From Synechococcales cyanobacterium CNB (lineage in GTDB: Bacteria; Planctomycetota; Phycisphaerae; Phycisphaerales; UBA1924): a DNA stretch of 64,000 nucleotides. The stretch lies in the NCBI GenBank assembly GCA_030263455.1, contig SZOZ01000012.1, positions 88,885 through 152,884 on the forward strand, read 5' to 3'. Below, piece by piece: positions 26,328 to 34,932 of the stretch. The position numbers and the translations under genes were made by a program. Positions within the stretch are counted from its first letter, which is position 1. Each line of letters opens with the position of its first letter. The notes beneath the pieces are model-generated. The model saw only the letters and a program-made list of their open reading frames with translations, was not told the origin of the DNA and searched no databases.

Positions 26328-27071
26328 TCAGCAGCCCGCTACGAAGGCGTTGAGGAAGGCAACGAAGTCGAGGGTGTTCACCACTGTGTCGCCGTTGAAG
26401 TCCGCCGAGGTGTCCTGAGCGACGAAGGCGTTGAGAAAGGCGACGAAGTCGAGGGTGTTCACCACCGTGTCGCCGTTGAAGTCGGCGGGGCAGGCGTCCG
26501 CGCGGGCGAAGGTGTCTACGGCGATGCGGTCGATCGCCGCGTGGGCCTCGGCTGTGGCGAATGATGCGACGTATACGCTCTCGTTGCCGTCGAGCTCGAA
26601 GCGGAAGAGCGAGTCCACGAGCCAGCCGAACTCGCCCATGCTCTGCCGAAAGAGCTCGACGTGCTCGACCGGAGGCACGCCCCAGACGTTGACCGAGCCG
26701 TAGTCGAGTTCGTTCCCCTGCGTGCGAACCTGGAGGATGAGCGTCGTGGCGCCGATCGCGTAGCCGTAGTTGGGAATCACAACCTCGAGCGCGATGGGTC
26801 CGACAAACGAGTAGAAGTTGCCCGACGACGTGATGATGGCCAGGCCGGTGGTGTCGTAGACGTCAGGTGTTGCCCAGCCGCCCGGCAGGGGCGAGGGAAA
26901 CTGGCCGACATCGGGCAGGTTCCCGCCGCTCGGGTTGGTGAAAACGTCCCACTCGAACCAAGCCGAATGGGCGTCCCCGCGCGACCAGCCGTAGGAATCC
27001 GGCTCGACGAACTGGGCGTGCACAAACGATGCACAGGCCAGCACCACGGCGGGCGAAAGCAGCAGTCGCAT
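26328..27071 (-). CDS. Secreted protein with two-repeat GC-ending dockerin-like module
   Basis: 247 residues. The signal peptide is about 1-19 (ending FVHAQ). A domain of about 165 residues of unknown function follows. The C-terminal 55 residues contain two identical DFNGDTVVNTLD calcium-loop repeats, each followed by FVAFLNAFVA, bracketed by a Cys before the first and a terminal Gly-Cys. The start is the ATG at 27071 after GGGAGGTCTGAC. A good sigma-70-like promoter lies upstream (27154-27182), giving a leader of about 75 bases. The prepilin-like gene follows after 14 bases. Confidence 0.83.
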   Translation of the reverse strand: MRLLLSPAVVLACASFVHAQFVEPDSYGWSRGDAHSAWFEWDVFTNPSGGNLPDVGQFPSPLPGGWATPDVYDTTGLAIITSSGNFYSFVGPIALEVVIPNYGYAIGATTLILQVRTQGNELDYGSVNVWGVPPVEHVELFRQSMGEFGWLVDSLFRFELDGNESVYVASFATAEAHAAIDRIAVDTFARADACPADFNGDTVVNTLDFVAFLNAFVAQDTSADFNGDTVVNTLDFVAFLNAFVAGC

Positions 27072-27153
27072 GTCAGACCTCCCGGAGACCAGAGACGAGG
27101 ATGGATCGAAACGACAACCCAATCGTCAATCCTGTTTGACAGTATTTGTTGCT

Positions 27154-27182
27154 ATTTTACAGCAGTTGCGACTGAAACTCAA
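27154..27182 (-). promoter_or_regulatory. Sigma-70-like promoter TTGAGT-N17-TAAAAT
   Basis: On the minus strand, -35 TTGAGT (27177-27182) and -10 TAAAAT (27154-27159) are separated by 17 bases. Each matches the consensus in at least four of six positions. The promoter sits in the only AT-rich stretch of the window and points to the dockerin-tailed gene at 27071. Confidence 0.55.
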
Positions 27183-27336
27183 CTATATCTTCGACGAGTG
27201 TCAAAAAACCCAGAGAATACCGGGGCATGCGGCATCCCGCGTACACTCCGCAAACTTTTGCCGGATCGAATGTTGCAGCCCAACCAGGTCGTTCGCCGAC
27301 CGCGGTCGAGGTTCGCATCTGGAAATCGAGATCGCG

Positions 27337-28146
27337 TCAGCGCGGCGCTGCAAGCCCGAACTGCGTGACCCCGATGGCCCACGGAACAGCTTCGAACTCG
27401 ATGTGCAGATGGCTGGGTTCGAAGAACGTGCCGGGCAGTTCGAGCCGCCACGGGTCCGACTGGTGCCGGAGCAGGCGGTAGGCGAAACGCACGCGCATCG
27501 TGACAGAACCATCCGGCTCGACGACCAGACGGGTTACGGCATCAGGGCTGGAGGCGGCATTGAGCACGCCGAATCGGCCTCGCGTCCGAGGGATGGAACC
27601 GCCCAGGTCGTCGGTGAGGCTGGCGAGGTTGTACATGTCGGCCTGATCGGTCGGCAGGCCGCAGGCGAGGATGTCGTCCGTGTTGTACTTGAGGTGCTGA
27701 AGAAGGGAATCGGGCCTCGGAAGCCCCGGAGAGATGAAGGCGATGTTGCGCAGTTCGACTTCGACGAACGAGCCGTAGGCGATATCGTGGAACATCAGCC
27801 GCTGATCGTCTTCCTTGTCGAGTCCGACCCGGATGATGATGCCGTCCGGGTGACCGACACCCTTGTCCAGACGAGTCCCCCCGACAGCGACGAAGGCCCG
27901 CAGGTTGCCGCCGATGGGGACTCGCTCGGCCGGAGCGGCGTAGGGCAAGTCGGCCTCGTACTCGACGACCTTCCCGGAGTTCGTCGTCCAGGATACGGAG
28001 AGGTGCGGAACACGCTCATCATCCACAAGGAACATCGAGAAAACCGCGGGCGACATACCCGAAGAAGCCGGAACGGACGCTTGCCCGAGGCTCGCGGTTG
28101 CCATCGCGGCGGTGACCAGCATGGGGATGATTACCCTTGGAATCAT
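27337..28146 (-). CDS. Secreted protein, unknown function
   Basis: 269 residues. The signal peptide is about 1-21 (IPRVIIPMLVTAAMATASLGQ). The mature part appears beta-rich, with no motif I recognise; there is no membrane segment, no dockerin tail and no conserved Cys pair. The start is the ATG at 28146 with GAGAGG about 9 bases upstream. It is divergent from the choice-of-anchor-B protein gene, with a 239-base gap, and is followed by the AT-rich intergenic region before the next gene on the same strand. Confidence 0.65.
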   Translation of the reverse strand: MIPRVIIPMLVTAAMATASLGQASVPASSGMSPAVFSMFLVDDERVPHLSVSWTTNSGKVVEYEADLPYAAPAERVPIGGNLRAFVAVGGTRLDKGVGHPDGIIIRVGLDKEDDQRLMFHDIAYGSFVEVELRNIAFISPGLPRPDSLLQHLKYNTDDILACGLPTDQADMYNLASLTDDLGGSIPRTRGRFGVLNAASSPDAVTRLVVEPDGSVTMRVRFAYRLLRHQSDPWRLELPGTFFEPSHLHIEFEAVPWAIGVTQFGLAAPR

Positions 28147-28385
28147 GCCTCGAAGCCTCTCATCAGGATTCGCTTCAGCAAGCAGAACGGTTCGGCGTTG
28201 CCTGGGAAGGGAACCGGGGAGCATCCCGGTGCATCATAACAGCGTACCGGCGTGAGTTGAGCGTTGCGTTTCGATGATCGCCGATGTAGCCTGAACGGGG
28301 CCGGGGGTCAACGGGCCGCAGCCCGTCCGATAGGCATGAACCGGGCAATAGGGGCTGCCGAGCGCGACCCCGAGGGAGTTTTCGA

Positions 28386-30662
28386 ATGGCATCGAGCAGT
28401 GCATGGCGGTCGGCCGCGATTGCGGGCATGGTGATCGGGATCTTGGCTTCGGCGTGGGCGGGCGACGAGGATCTGCGCAAGTACAAGGGCGATCCGGTCG
28501 TCCGCGAAGGCGTCGCGGCTGTTTCGGGGATGCCGCGGTACGGACAGGAAGGTTCTGATGCCCGGAGCATGTTCCCGGCGCGGAACATGACGCTGTACGC
28601 CTGGCTGCCGCTGGCGTCATTCCCCGGCGGGCACACGAGCGGCAACAGCTGCACGGGGTATGTCTCTCCGTCAGGGCGCGAGTACGCGATCATGGGCCTG
28701 CGCAAGGGGTTCGGGTTCGTCGAGATCACGGACCCGTGGAACCCGGTGCTGGTGGGCGTGATCACGGGGCCGGACAGCCTCTGGCACGACGTCCGGTGCA
28801 TCGGGGAGTACGCCTACGGCGTGAGCGAGGGCGGGTCCGGCATCCAGGTGATGGACCTTCGACAGATCGACAACGGCGTCGTGACGCTCGTGAAGAACAA
28901 GACGCAGGCCGGCCACTCTTCGACGCACACCATCGCCAGCAATCCCGATTCCGGGTACCTGTACCTCGCCGGGACGAACATCAACAACGGCGGGCTGACG
29001 GCGGTGAGCACGACGAACCCGACGGAACCAACGATCGTCGGCACATGGAACAACATGTACGTCCACGAAGCGACGATCGTCAGCTACACCGAGGGCCCGT
29101 ACGCGGGGCGCGAGATCGCGTTCTGTCTCGGCGGCTTCAACGGGGGATGGAACTCGACGGGCCTGCGGATCGTGGACGTCACGAACAAGTCCAACATGTT
29201 CACGATCAGCCAGGCGTTCTGGAGCGGAGCGCGGTACGCGCATCAAGGCTGGATCAGCGATGACAAGCAGTACTTCTACATCAACGACGAACTGGACGAG
29301 GGAGACTCCGTCAGCGTGACGACGACCTACGTCTACGACGTGAGCAACCTCAGCGCACCGGTGTACAAGGGCAAGTTCACGAACGGGCTGGCCGCCACGG
29401 ACCACAACCTGCACGTGAAGGGCAACCTGATCTTTGAGTCGAACTACAAGTCCGGGCTTCGGGTCTACGACAAGACGAACCCGATCTCCCCAGTCGAGAT
29501 CGCCTGGCTTGACACCTACCCGGAGAGCGATACTTCCGGCTTCAACGGCACCTGGAACAACTATCCCTTCTTCCCCAGCGGAACGGTCATCATCTCCGAT
29601 CTCGATCGTGGACTGTTCATCGCGCGGGTGGACGGCGTGAGCATTGACTTCGACGGCGTTCCGCCCACGCAGTTGACGCCGAACCAGCCCACCCCGGTGA
29701 CCGTGGTCGTCTCGCCCCAGTTCGACGGGTATGACGCGGGTTCGGTGACGCTGCACCTGCGTGAAGCGGGCGGCGAGTGGCAGGAGTTCGCGATGGCCGC
29801 GCAGGGCGGCGACGTCTTCGCGGGCACGATCCCCGGCCAGGACTGCCTGGGCGAGGTCGAGTACTACGCCTCTGTGCAAACGGACAAAGGTTCGACGATC
29901 ACGACCTCGGTCGTCGATGCGAAGGCGATCGGCGACGTGATCGTGTCGTTCCACGACGACTTCGAGACCGACAAGGGCTGGACGGTCGGCGCGCCCGGCG
30001 ACAACGCGACCGCCGGCATCTGGGGCCGGATGGCGCCGCAGGCGACCGACGCGCAGCCCGGATCGGACGTCTCGGACCCGGGCACGATCTGCTACGTGAC
30101 GGACGGCCGCGCCGGCACGAGCATCGGACAGTACGACGTGGACGGCGGGAAGACGACCCTGCTCACGCCGTGGCTGGACGTGAGCTCGATGACCGAGCCG
30201 CGCATCGGCTACTGGCGGTGGTACTCCAACGACAAGGGCGCGGCGCCGAACACAGACACCTTTCGCGTGGACATCACGACGAACGGCTCGCAGTGGGTGA
30301 ACGTGGAAACCCTCGGTCCCTCGGGGCCGTTCACGAGCGGAGGCTGGTACTACCACGAGTTCAGCGTTGCGGACTTCGCGAGCACGGCTGGCAACGTCCG
30401 CCTCCGCTTCATCGCCGAGGACCTCGAACCCGGTTCGATCGTCGAGGCGGCGATCGACGAGTTCTCACTCTTCGAGTACGACTGCGGCGAGCCGCCCTGC
30501 GTTGCGGACTTCAACGGCGATACCGTCGTGAACTCGCTCGACGTGCTGGCCTTCCTGAACGCGTACTCCGCGGGCGACCCGAAGGCGGACGTGAACGGCG
30601 ATACGATCGTGAACTCGCTGGACGTGCTCGCGTTCCTGAACCTGTACAACGAGGGTTGCTGA
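28386..30662 (+). CDS. Secreted choice-of-anchor-B-like (LVIVD repeat) protein with dockerin-like tail
   Basis: 758 residues. The signal peptide is about 1-25. Residues 60-420 resemble the LVIVD-type beta-propeller family used in choice-of-anchor-B proteins: repeated segments of the kind FVEITDPWNPVLVG, GLRIVDVTN, YVYDVSNLSAP and GLRVYDKTNPISP. An Ig-like or beta-sandwich region follows (about 420-510), then a jelly-roll-like domain (about 520-690). The tail has two calcium-loop repeats (DFNGDTVVNSLD and DVNGDTIVNSLD), a preceding Cys and a terminal Gly-Cys. It is likely surface-exposed or bound to a partner. The start is the ATG at 28386; CCCCGAGGGAG lies upstream. A strong hairpin follows the stop. 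Confidence 0.85.
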   Translation: MASSSAWRSAAIAGMVIGILASAWAGDEDLRKYKGDPVVREGVAAVSGMPRYGQEGSDARSMFPARNMTLYAWLPLASFPGGHTSGNSCTGYVSPSGREYAIMGLRKGFGFVEITDPWNPVLVGVITGPDSLWHDVRCIGEYAYGVSEGGSGIQVMDLRQIDNGVVTLVKNKTQAGHSSTHTIASNPDSGYLYLAGTNINNGGLTAVSTTNPTEPTIVGTWNNMYVHEATIVSYTEGPYAGREIAFCLGGFNGGWNSTGLRIVDVTNKSNMFTISQAFWSGARYAHQGWISDDKQYFYINDELDEGDSVSVTTTYVYDVSNLSAPVYKGKFTNGLAATDHNLHVKGNLIFESNYKSGLRVYDKTNPISPVEIAWLDTYPESDTSGFNGTWNNYPFFPSGTVIISDLDRGLFIARVDGVSIDFDGVPPTQLTPNQPTPVTVVVSPQFDGYDAGSVTLHLREAGGEWQEFAMAAQGGDVFAGTIPGQDCLGEVEYYASVQTDKGSTITTSVVDAKAIGDVIVSFHDDFETDKGWTVGAPGDNATAGIWGRMAPQATDAQPGSDVSDPGTICYVTDGRAGTSIGQYDVDGGKTTLLTPWLDVSSMTEPRIGYWRWYSNDKGAAPNTDTFRVDITTNGSQWVNVETLGPSGPFTSGGWYYHEFSVADFASTAGNVRLRFIAEDLEPGSIVEAAIDEFSLFEYDCGEPPCVADFNGDTVVNSLDVLAFLNAYSAGDPKADVNGDTIVNSLDVLAFLNLYNEGC

Positions 30663-30686
30663 GGCCTTCCGATGCCGTCAGATGAG

Positions 30687-30720
30687 GCCGGCCCCGGATC
30701 GTGCCGGGGCCGGCTTTGTT
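30687..30720 (+). terminator. Rho-independent terminator after the choice-of-anchor-B gene
   Basis: GCCGGCCCC and GGGGCCGGC pair perfectly (9 bp, extendable) around a 10-base loop, followed by TTTGTT. The stem starts 24 bases after the stop at 30662. Confidence 0.8.
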
Positions 30721-30740
30721 CTCCGGCCGTTCGCGGTGGC

Positions 30741-31205
30741 TCAGACGATCTCGACGATCAGGAACTGCTTGACGCCGCGCGGCGCACGCACACTGATCGT
30801 TTCGCCGACGCGTGCCTTCATCAGCGCCTCGCCCATCGGACTGGTGGTCGTGACCTCAACCACGTCGCCGGACATGTCGCCGGAGGCTTCTCCGACAAGG
30901 CGGTACAGATCCTCGTCGTTGGAGCCGACTTCGCGCAATCGGACGGTGGAGCCGATGAACACGACGTCGCCGTGAGCCTTGGAGTCCTCGATGACGTGGG
31001 CCTTGGCGAGGCGCTCTTCGAGGCGGCGGATTTCGGCCTCTTCATAGCCCTGCTGTTCGCGGGCGGCGTGGTACTCGGCGTTCTCCCGAAGGTCGCCGAG
31101 AGCACGTGCCTCGGCGATTCGCTGCGTGATGACGGGGCGGTTCAGGATGAGTTCGCGCAGGCGTGCCTGGAGGCGTTCGCGTTCGTCGCGTGTGATGACG
31201 TCCAT
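30741..31205 (-). CDS. greA: Transcription elongation factor GreA
   Basis: 154 residues, close to the usual 158. It stimulates transcript cleavage by stalled RNA polymerase. The N-terminal coiled coil has the acidic tip sequence [12 protein letters not shown], and the C-terminal FKBP-like domain has [12 protein letters not shown] with the conserved PMGxALL-type motif. The start is the ATG at 31205 after CAGGGAGGACCGCC. It follows the murC-to-membrane-protein operon on the same strand after 82 bases, so it may be partly co-transcribed, but its own ribosome-binding site is strong. Confidence 0.95.
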   Translation of the reverse strand: MDVITRDERERLQARLRELILNRPVITQRIAEARALGDLRENAEYHAAREQQGYEEAEIRRLEERLAKAHVIEDSKAHGDVVFIGSTVRLREVGSNDEDLYRLVGEASGDMSGDVVEVTTTSPMGEALMKARVGETISVRAPRGVKQFLIVEIV

Positions 31206-31287
31206 GGCGGTCCTCCCTGGGCGTTCGGGGGTCAAAAAGAAACCGGGCCGCCTCGGGGGCTGCCCGTTCGCGCTTCGCCCGACATTC

Positions 31288-32103
31288 TTAGCCACCGGCC
31301 GGCCGCCGTGCCACCGCCGCTGAGACCAGTGGTATCCACGCCGCGAGAGCGAATCCCCCGACGATGATGATGGCCCGCCAGTGAGTTCCATCCACTTCGA
31401 GGGATCGCCCCCGCCACGAGCGATCCTGGGTCAACTCGACAATGGCGGTCATGGGCGACGCCATCAGCCAGAATCCCCGGGGACGAACCGGGGGGGCCAC
31501 GGACGCCCAGGCGATGCCGATCACCGGCACGACGTTCACAAGGACGGCGACGCCGAGCATCGCCCACCAGCGCCATCCGTTGCCCGCCGAGCGGCCCCCG
31601 AGCGAGAGAACGAACGCAAGCAGACCCCCGATGAGGACAGTCCACACGGCCAAGCACACTGCGATCGCGGCGACAGCATCCAGAGGCCAACGGGCGAGGA
31701 GCGCCTGCGGCCAGATCACGGCCTGTATCGGTACGAGCAGTACGACGAGGTCGCGCAACGTAGCGATGGCGCACCCGCGGAGACCGCCCGTCGGAACCGC
31801 CTGCGCCAACCTCATCATGGGCCAGAGGAGCGCGACGCCGACAGCAACGGTCACCAGCAGGCCTCGCGCTGCGGGACGGTAGGCATCGACGTTGCCCGCC
31901 CCACCAGCTCCGACGGTCGAGAACGCCGCAATGGTTGAGAGCAGCAGGTAGACCGTCCATGCGAGAGCAAGGAAACGAGGCTCACCGCGACGGTGCGACC
32001 AGTCTGGACGGTTGCGAGGCGTGTGACCGAAGATGTCACGGTCCGTCTCTGGCGGACGCGAGGGCTCGAGCGGGCCGCGTTGGCCGTCGTCTTCGAGGCT
32101 CAT
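31288..32103 (-). CDS. Integral membrane protein of unknown function, last gene of the wall operon
   Basis: 271 residues: a polar N-terminus of about 45 residues, then about six hydrophobic segments (roughly 46-65, 80-98, 112-130, 140-165, 175-200 and 240-262). No family recognised. Its ATG at 32103 overlaps the stop of the FtsQ-like gene (ATGA), so it is coupled to the murC-murB-ddl-ftsQ-like run. This place suggests a link to cell-wall synthesis or division, but nothing in the sequence proves it. Confidence 0.75.
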   Translation of the reverse strand: MSLEDDGQRGPLEPSRPPETDRDIFGHTPRNRPDWSHRRGEPRFLALAWTVYLLLSTIAAFSTVGAGGAGNVDAYRPAARGLLVTVAVGVALLWPMMRLAQAVPTGGLRGCAIATLRDLVVLLVPIQAVIWPQALLARWPLDAVAAIAVCLAVWTVLIGGLLAFVLSLGGRSAGNGWRWWAMLGVAVLVNVVPVIGIAWASVAPPVRPRGFWLMASPMTAIVELTQDRSWRGRSLEVDGTHWRAIIIVGGFALAAWIPLVSAAVARRPAGG

Positions 32104-33023
32104 CTCCGGATCGCCGTCAGGTCCGCGTAGACTGCGTCCTCATTGTAAATTTCGAGGCGTTGCTGGCCGAGGTCGATGCGTCTGCCCCGCTCGGCAAGCG
32201 AAGCGAAATAGGCAAGGCGGTCGAGTTTGGCCTTGGTCGAGGCCTCGCCGGGAATAAACTCGCCCGGTGGGCCGCCCCAGACGACACGGGTGCCCTTGTC
32301 GGTCACGATGTCAATGCGGCGTGTGACGAAGTAATCTCGCACGTCCACGCCGGCGACCTGATTGGCATAGGGCTGCGCGAGCAGAAGACGGAGCGTTTCG
32401 ACGCCGACGCGGATGTCGTCGCCAGGCCATGCTTCGGCGTAGTTGAGGGTGCCTTTCGCGTTACGGGGCGGGGGCGAGGACGCCCCGTGGATGATCCGCA
32501 GGCCGGATGCGCCCGCGTCGTAGGTTGCGGGCATCGGTCGGCTTCGCCAGTCGACGAGGTGGTCGCGGCCGTTGTGCCGCACCACGCACGCAGGTGTCCG
32601 CCACGAGCCGCTCACCACGATCGTGCCGTCGCCGCGGCGCACGACGCGGGGTGCGCCATCGAACCAGCCGCTGGCCTCCATCGCACGGCCGACCCGTGCG
32701 ACAGCATCGCCGCGGACCGGGTCGGGCGATTCGGCAGCGCGGGCGTGCGCCGTGGCAAGAAGCCGATCCCGGAAGTACGCGCTGAGCCAAGTCTTCGGCT
32801 GATCGGGCGTGCTGTCCGGCGTCAACGGCCAGACGATCTCGACCGAAACGGGGGCTTCGAGCGTCTCGCCCGCGTGCGTCCAGACTCTGTGCGTGAGCAG
32901 AAGCAGGGCAAGGGCCAGCGCGCCACCGATACTCGCCATCCCCAGCAGCTGCAGAGCGCGGATCGCGGTCGGCGGCCGGAGTTCGACCTGTGAGGAACGC
33001 TGTGCTTTGCGTGATCGTCCCAT
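32100..33023 (-). CDS. FtsQ-like divisome protein
   Basis: 307 residues with one membrane segment (about 28-48) after a basic cytoplasmic N-terminus, then a periplasmic part. Residues about 100-175 read like a POTRA/FtsQ unit: a helix ending in SGWFDGAP, a strand pair VVRRGDGTIVVSGSWRTPACVVR, and HLVDWRSRPMP, which parallels the FtsQ pattern around LVDxxGxvf. The later segment DYFVTRRIDIVTDKGTRVVWGGPPGEF matches the FtsQ C-terminal strand-with-genome-context pattern. The position immediately after ddl is the classical ftsQ place. No ftsA or ftsZ follows. The start is the ATG at 33023 after CCAGGAAGGACG. FtsQ identity rests on context and weak motifs. Confidence 0.7.
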   Translation of the reverse strand: MGRSRKAQRSSQVELRPPTAIRALQLLGMASIGGALALALLLLTHRVWTHAGETLEAPVSVEIVWPLTPDSTPDQPKTWLSAYFRDRLLATAHARAAESPDPVRGDAVARVGRAMEASGWFDGAPRVVRRGDGTIVVSGSWRTPACVVRHNGRDHLVDWRSRPMPATYDAGASGLRIIHGASSPPPRNAKGTLNYAEAWPGDDIRVGVETLRLLLAQPYANQVAGVDVRDYFVTRRIDIVTDKGTRVVWGGPPGEFIPGEASTKAKLDRLAYFASLAERGRRIDLGQQRLEIYNEDAVYADLTAIRR

Positions 33024-33040
33024 CGTCCTTCCTGGAGAAG

Positions 33041-33991
33041 TCACGGCCGAGCAGCGGCGGAGCGTTCGGCGAGCGCGGCCTTGACAAGGCTACCGCACAG
33101 GGCGGGCATGTCGAGGCCGGCGGCTCGGGCGGCCATCGGGAGCAGTGAGTGTGATGTGAACCCGGGCATGGTGTTGATCTCGAGGAGCCAGGGCCGGTCG
33201 TCGGTGTCGAGCAGGAAGTCCACCCGGGCCAGGTGGCGCACCCCGAGGGCCGCTGCAAGACGCTCGGCATCACGGCTGACGCGATCGGCGATGCCTGCGG
33301 GAAGGTCCGGACTGACTCGGTACTGGGTATCGTCGCGCTCGTACTTCGCGCTGTAGTCATACGGTCCGGCCGCCGGCACGATCTCGATGATGGGCAAGGC
33401 AGAGAGCGACCCACCAGGGTTCCGAGCGATAAGGCCGACGGTGAGTTCGCGGCCATGAACGAACCGCTCGGCCATACAGACCCGACCGGGGCTGGCTTGG
33501 GCCTCATGCCGGGCGTCATCGAGCGCGGCTGCCCATGCGGCCTCGTCGCGACACAAGCGCAGACCGACGCTCGACCCCTCGTGAACGGGCTTGACGACCA
33601 CGGGCAGGCCAAGCGGGCAGACGGCATCGCGAACATTGAGAGCCACGGCGTCAGGGGTCGGAATGCCGAGCCTGCCGGCGATGAGCTTGGTGGCCAGCTT
33701 GTCCATGGCGACCCGAGCCGCACGCGGGCCGCAGCCGACGTATGGACGGCCGTCCGCGTGGAGCATGTCCTGGAGCGGCCCCCCCTCGCCCCACGCTCCG
33801 TGCAGGACGGGAAAGACCGCGTCGCCGGGCATGGCCCGAAGATCGTCAAGCGAGGGGCAGTCGATGGCCTCGTGATGGACGGTGAAGCCCGCGTCGCGGA
33901 GAGCCGTTGCGACACTGCTCGCGCTGTCGAGACTGACGGCGCGCTCGGCGTCAGGACCGCCTCCAAGGACGAGGACAGTCGTTCGGCTCAT
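33041..33991 (-). CDS. ddl: D-alanine--D-alanine ligase
   Basis: 316 residues, the usual length of about 310. This ATP-grasp enzyme makes the D-Ala-D-Ala dipeptide for peptidoglycan. Motifs: LGGGPDAERAVSLDSA near the N-terminus, the VFPVLHGAWGEGGPLQ segment, PVVVKPVHEGSSVGL (ATP-binding lysine and Ser), and LLEINTMPGFTSHSLLP near the C-terminus with the metal ligands. It starts at 33991, overlapping the stop of murB (ATGA at 33988), and is followed by the ftsQ-like gene after 17 bases. Confidence 0.95.
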   Translation of the reverse strand: MSRTTVLVLGGGPDAERAVSLDSASSVATALRDAGFTVHHEAIDCPSLDDLRAMPGDAVFPVLHGAWGEGGPLQDMLHADGRPYVGCGPRAARVAMDKLATKLIAGRLGIPTPDAVALNVRDAVCPLGLPVVVKPVHEGSSVGLRLCRDEAAWAAALDDARHEAQASPGRVCMAERFVHGRELTVGLIARNPGGSLSALPIIEIVPAAGPYDYSAKYERDDTQYRVSPDLPAGIADRVSRDAERLAAALGVRHLARVDFLLDTDDRPWLLEINTMPGFTSHSLLPMAARAAGLDMPALCGSLVKAALAERSAAARP

Positions 33992-34920
33992 GCCCCGATC
34001 CTCCGCCAGACGACGACTTCGCGTTCGAGATGCACACCGAAGGCGTCGAACACGCGGCGTTCGACGAGTTCCATGAGCAAGATCACGTCGCGGGCGCGAC
34101 CATCGCGGGCGGGCACGAGAAAGTTGGCGTGAAGATCGCTGACGCGGGCGGAGCCGACGGCAAGCCCCTTGCAACCCGCGCGGTCGATGAGCCGCCCCGC
34201 GGAGACGCGCTCGCCAGGCAAGCCGATGCCTTCGATCGCGCTATCGAGCGTCGGGTTCTTGAAGCAGCAGCCCGCTGAGCGGTCGGCGAGCGGCTGCGTG
34301 CGCTTTTTGTACTCCATGACCTCGAGATGGCGGGCACGCAGCTTCCTTGTGTCGGCAGGGCGGAGCGCGAAGTCGCAGGCCGTGAGCAGCAGACTCTCCA
34401 GGCCCGAACGGCGATACCCGAAGTCGATGTCGGGCCGTTCGAGCGTGACACCGCGGCCGTTGCGGTCCAGGGCGTGCACGCGAGCAACGGCGTCGGCGAT
34501 CTGGCCGAATGCACCGCCGGCGTTCATCACGAGCGCTCCGCCGACGGTTGCGGGAATGCCGCCGAGACCTTCAAGTCCTGCGAGTCCGAGACGGACGGAC
34601 TCGTTGATGAGTTTCGGCAGTTTCGCGCCCGCACCGGCGCGGACGATGACCGCATCGCCGGAGCGCTCGCCGGTCGGTGCAGCGGCCCGAAACGCGTGCG
34701 CGTCAAGAACAACGACGAGTTCCGCGACGCCGTCGTCGTCCACGAGGAGGTTTGCCCCATCGCCGAGGACGCGAAGGGACGGGTCGAGCGCGAGGCACGC
34801 GCGGAGTTCATCGGTCGTGCGCGGGCGGGCGAGCCGATCGGCGCGGCCTCCGACGCCGAACCAGGTCACAATCGGCGCGTCGCGTTCGATCGGGATGGCT
34901 GCGACCGCGGACAAACGCAC
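33988..34920 (-). CDS. murB: UDP-N-acetylenolpyruvoylglucosamine reductase
   Basis: 310 residues. This FAD-dependent enzyme reduces UDP-GlcNAc-enolpyruvate to UDP-MurNAc. Motifs: FAD site LGDGANLLVDD, GLEGLGGIPATVGGALVMNAGG, the DFGYRRS segment, and SAGCCFKNP, in which the catalytic Ser of many MurB proteins is replaced by Cys, as known in the type II group. The start at the GTG 34920 sits immediately after GGGAGGA; a TTG six bases later has better spacing. It lies 12 bases after murC and overlaps ddl. Confidence 0.95.
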   Translation of the reverse strand: MRLSAVAAIPIERDAPIVTWFGVGGRADRLARPRTTDELRACLALDPSLRVLGDGANLLVDDDGVAELVVVLDAHAFRAAAPTGERSGDAVIVRAGAGAKLPKLINESVRLGLAGLEGLGGIPATVGGALVMNAGGAFGQIADAVARVHALDRNGRGVTLERPDIDFGYRRSGLESLLLTACDFALRPADTRKLRARHLEVMEYKKRTQPLADRSAGCCFKNPTLDSAIEGIGLPGERVSAGRLIDRAGCKGLAVGSARVSDLHANFLVPARDGRARDVILLMELVERRVFDAFGVHLEREVVVWRRIGA

Positions 34921-34932
34921 TCCTCCCGGCGA

